NCBI GenBank assembly: GCA_947503935.1
Contig: CANNFR010000009.1
Span: 187,501-251,500 of the forward strand
Direction of reading: 5' to 3'
Length of the DNA stretch: 64,000 nucleotides
Source of the DNA: an uncultured Paracoccaceae bacterium
Lineage (GTDB): Bacteria; Pseudomonadota; Alphaproteobacteria; Rhodobacterales; Rhodobacteraceae
Below the pieces are notes generated by a model. The model did no database searches and had not been told where the DNA came from. It was given only the letters and a program-made list of their open reading frames with translations. Numbering within the stretch: position 1 is the first letter of the stretch; each line of letters opens with the position of its first letter. Below, piece after piece: positions 63,038-64,000 of the stretch. Made by a program: the position numbers and the translations under genes.

Positions 63038-64000
63038 TTATCCGCCGTTGTCCTGCGCGCGCAGGCGCTGACGGTCGATCTTGTCGGTTCCGGTTTTCGG
63101 CAAGGCGTCGAGATAGACGATCTCGCGCGGGTATTTGTGCGGCAGCAGCCTTGCCTTGGTGTAGTCCTGCAATTCGCGGGTCAGGGCGTCGTCGGGGGTT
63201 TCGCGCGTGCTGATCCACGCCTTCAAGGTCAAACGGTTATCGGGCAGAGGCACGGCCTGCACGCAGGCCTCAAGCACCTTGGGATGGTCGTTCAGCGCCA
63301 GTTCGATCTCAAGCGGGTAGACCCATTGGCCCGAGACCTTCACCAGATCATCGGCGCGGCCTTTGAAGTAGTAAAACCCCTCAGCATCGCGAACAAACCG
63401 GTCGCCCGTGTGGATCCAGCCGTCCTGCATGGTCTCGGCCGTTTTGTCCGGGCGGTTCCAGTAGGTCTTGGCCGCGGAAAGCCCGGTGACCTGCATCATG
63501 CCCTCTTCATCCGGGCCAGCCTCGCGGCCCTCTTTAGTGATGAGGCGCGCGGCATATCCCGGAACGACCCGGCCGGCCGAACCCGCCCGGCGGGCGGTCT
63601 GTGTGTTCGAGAGGTAGATATGGAGCATCTCGGTTGAGCCGAGCCCTTCGATGATCGGCTTGCCGAACCGCGACAGCCAGCTTTCGACAAGCTCGTTTGA
63701 CAGAATCTCCGCCGCCGAGACGAAAAGCCGGACCGAATCCATATCGACCCCGTCGAGGCCGTGTTTTTCCAACGCAGTATAGACCGTCGGCAGCGCGAAG
63801 AGGATCGTCGGCCGGTATGTCGCGATATGGGCAAGCACGCGATCTGGGGTGGGCCGGCCCGCCAAAAGCACGGCGGCCGCGCCGACGCTCATCGGGAAGG
63901 TCACGGAATTGCCGAACCCGTAAGCAAAGAAAATCTTCGGGATCGAAAAGCAGATATCTCCAGGCGCGATCCCAAGGATGTGGCGGGCATAGCTCATGGC
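63038..64000 (-). CDS. benzoate-CoA-ligase-family aryl-CoA ligase (cut by window end)
   Basis: About 320 C-terminal residues; the N-terminal part lies past the window. 'IIEGLGSTEMLHIYLSN' (A5), 'YYFKGRADDLVKVSGQWVYPLEIE' (A8) and 'LPKTGTDKIDRQRLR' (A10, Lys) are adenylation motifs of the benzoate-CoA ligase group. Adjacent to gentisate dioxygenase, it could activate salicylate or a hydroxybenzoate, as in CoA-dependent routes to gentisate. The substrate is inferred. Confidence 0.88.
   Translation of the reverse strand, partial: AMSYARHILGIAPGDICFSIPKIFFAYGFGNSVTFPMSVGAAAVLLAGRPTPDRVLAHIATYRPTILFALPTVYTALEKHGLDGVDMDSVRLFVSAAEILSNELVESWLSRFGKPIIEGLGSTEMLHIYLSNTQTARRAGSAGRVVPGYAARLITKEGREAGPDEEGMMQVTGLSAAKTYWNRPDKTAETMQDGWIHTGDRFVRDAEGFYYFKGRADDLVKVSGQWVYPLEIELALNDHPKVLEACVQAVPLPDNRLTLKAWISTRETPDDALTRELQDYTKARLLPHKYPREIVYLDALPKTGTDKIDRQRLRAQDNGG

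Overview
The window looks like the chromosome of an alphaproteobacterium of the order Rhodobacterales (roseobacter/Paracoccaceae type). This rests on the high G+C content, many TRAP transporters, an NDUFS4-like complex I gene, the alphaproteobacterial style of phosphonate genes (PhnF, PhnN, DUF1045, PhnM), a Crp/Fnr regulator with FixK/Fnr-type boxes, and a phasin-like gene. Genus and species cannot be read from the sequence.

Layout: 1-1.4 kb is the 3' end of an rRNA operon (23S, 5S). 1.7-7.6 kb holds a transposase-like stub, a membrane protein, uvrB, a secreted protein, an NDUFS4-like gene and a tRNA-Arg(TCT). 7.7-12.2 kb is a small integrative element at the tRNA 3' end (integrase, excisionase-like protein, small regulators). 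Several of its genes carry single-base lesions, so it looks decayed. 12.3-18.3 kb is a LysR-controlled operon of a DctPQM TRAP transporter and an orphan N,N-dimethylformamidase-type large subunit, probably for uptake and hydrolysis of an amide. 18.5-22.0 kb encodes a large ExeM/NucH-type extracellular nuclease with RTX repeats. 22.0-30.6 kb is a two-gene operon of giant proteins (1,207 and about 1,621 residues) that match no family I know; this is the best candidate here for an undescribed system.

31.3-45.2 kb is a redox and low-oxygen region. It holds a DUF2267 gene with an upstream Fnr-like box, a Tat-exported cupredoxin/carboxypeptidase-regulatory-like protein, a MauG/CcpA-like di-haem protein, a di-haem cytochrome c, an unusual periplasmic repeat-PstS-OmpA fusion, a Crp/Fnr regulator, a response regulator, a hybrid histidine kinase, and a P-type cation ATPase plus VIT-family transporter that share an Fnr-like box with a divergent phasin-like gene.

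45.2-50.7 kb is a ruined phosphonate (C-P lyase) locus. PhnF and its operator, PhnN, DUF1045 and PhnM remain. phnH-phnK are absent, and what remains of phnG and phnL is fused, with a damaged VOC-like domain between the pieces. 51-53.3 kb has a WYL regulator, a small monooxygenase-like gene and a DNA alkylation repair protein. 53.4-57.7 kb is a MacB-like ABC efflux system with its adaptor. 57.7-64 kb (minus strand) is a gentisate operon: aryl-CoA ligase (cut by the window end), gentisate 1,2-dioxygenase, FAH-family hydrolase, GST-type isomerase, and a TAXI TRAP transporter that probably imports the aromatic substrate.

Several genes are broken by one base in G/C runs (near 9140, 11290, 46290, 52078). 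These could be real decay or base-calling errors, and I flag them separately.
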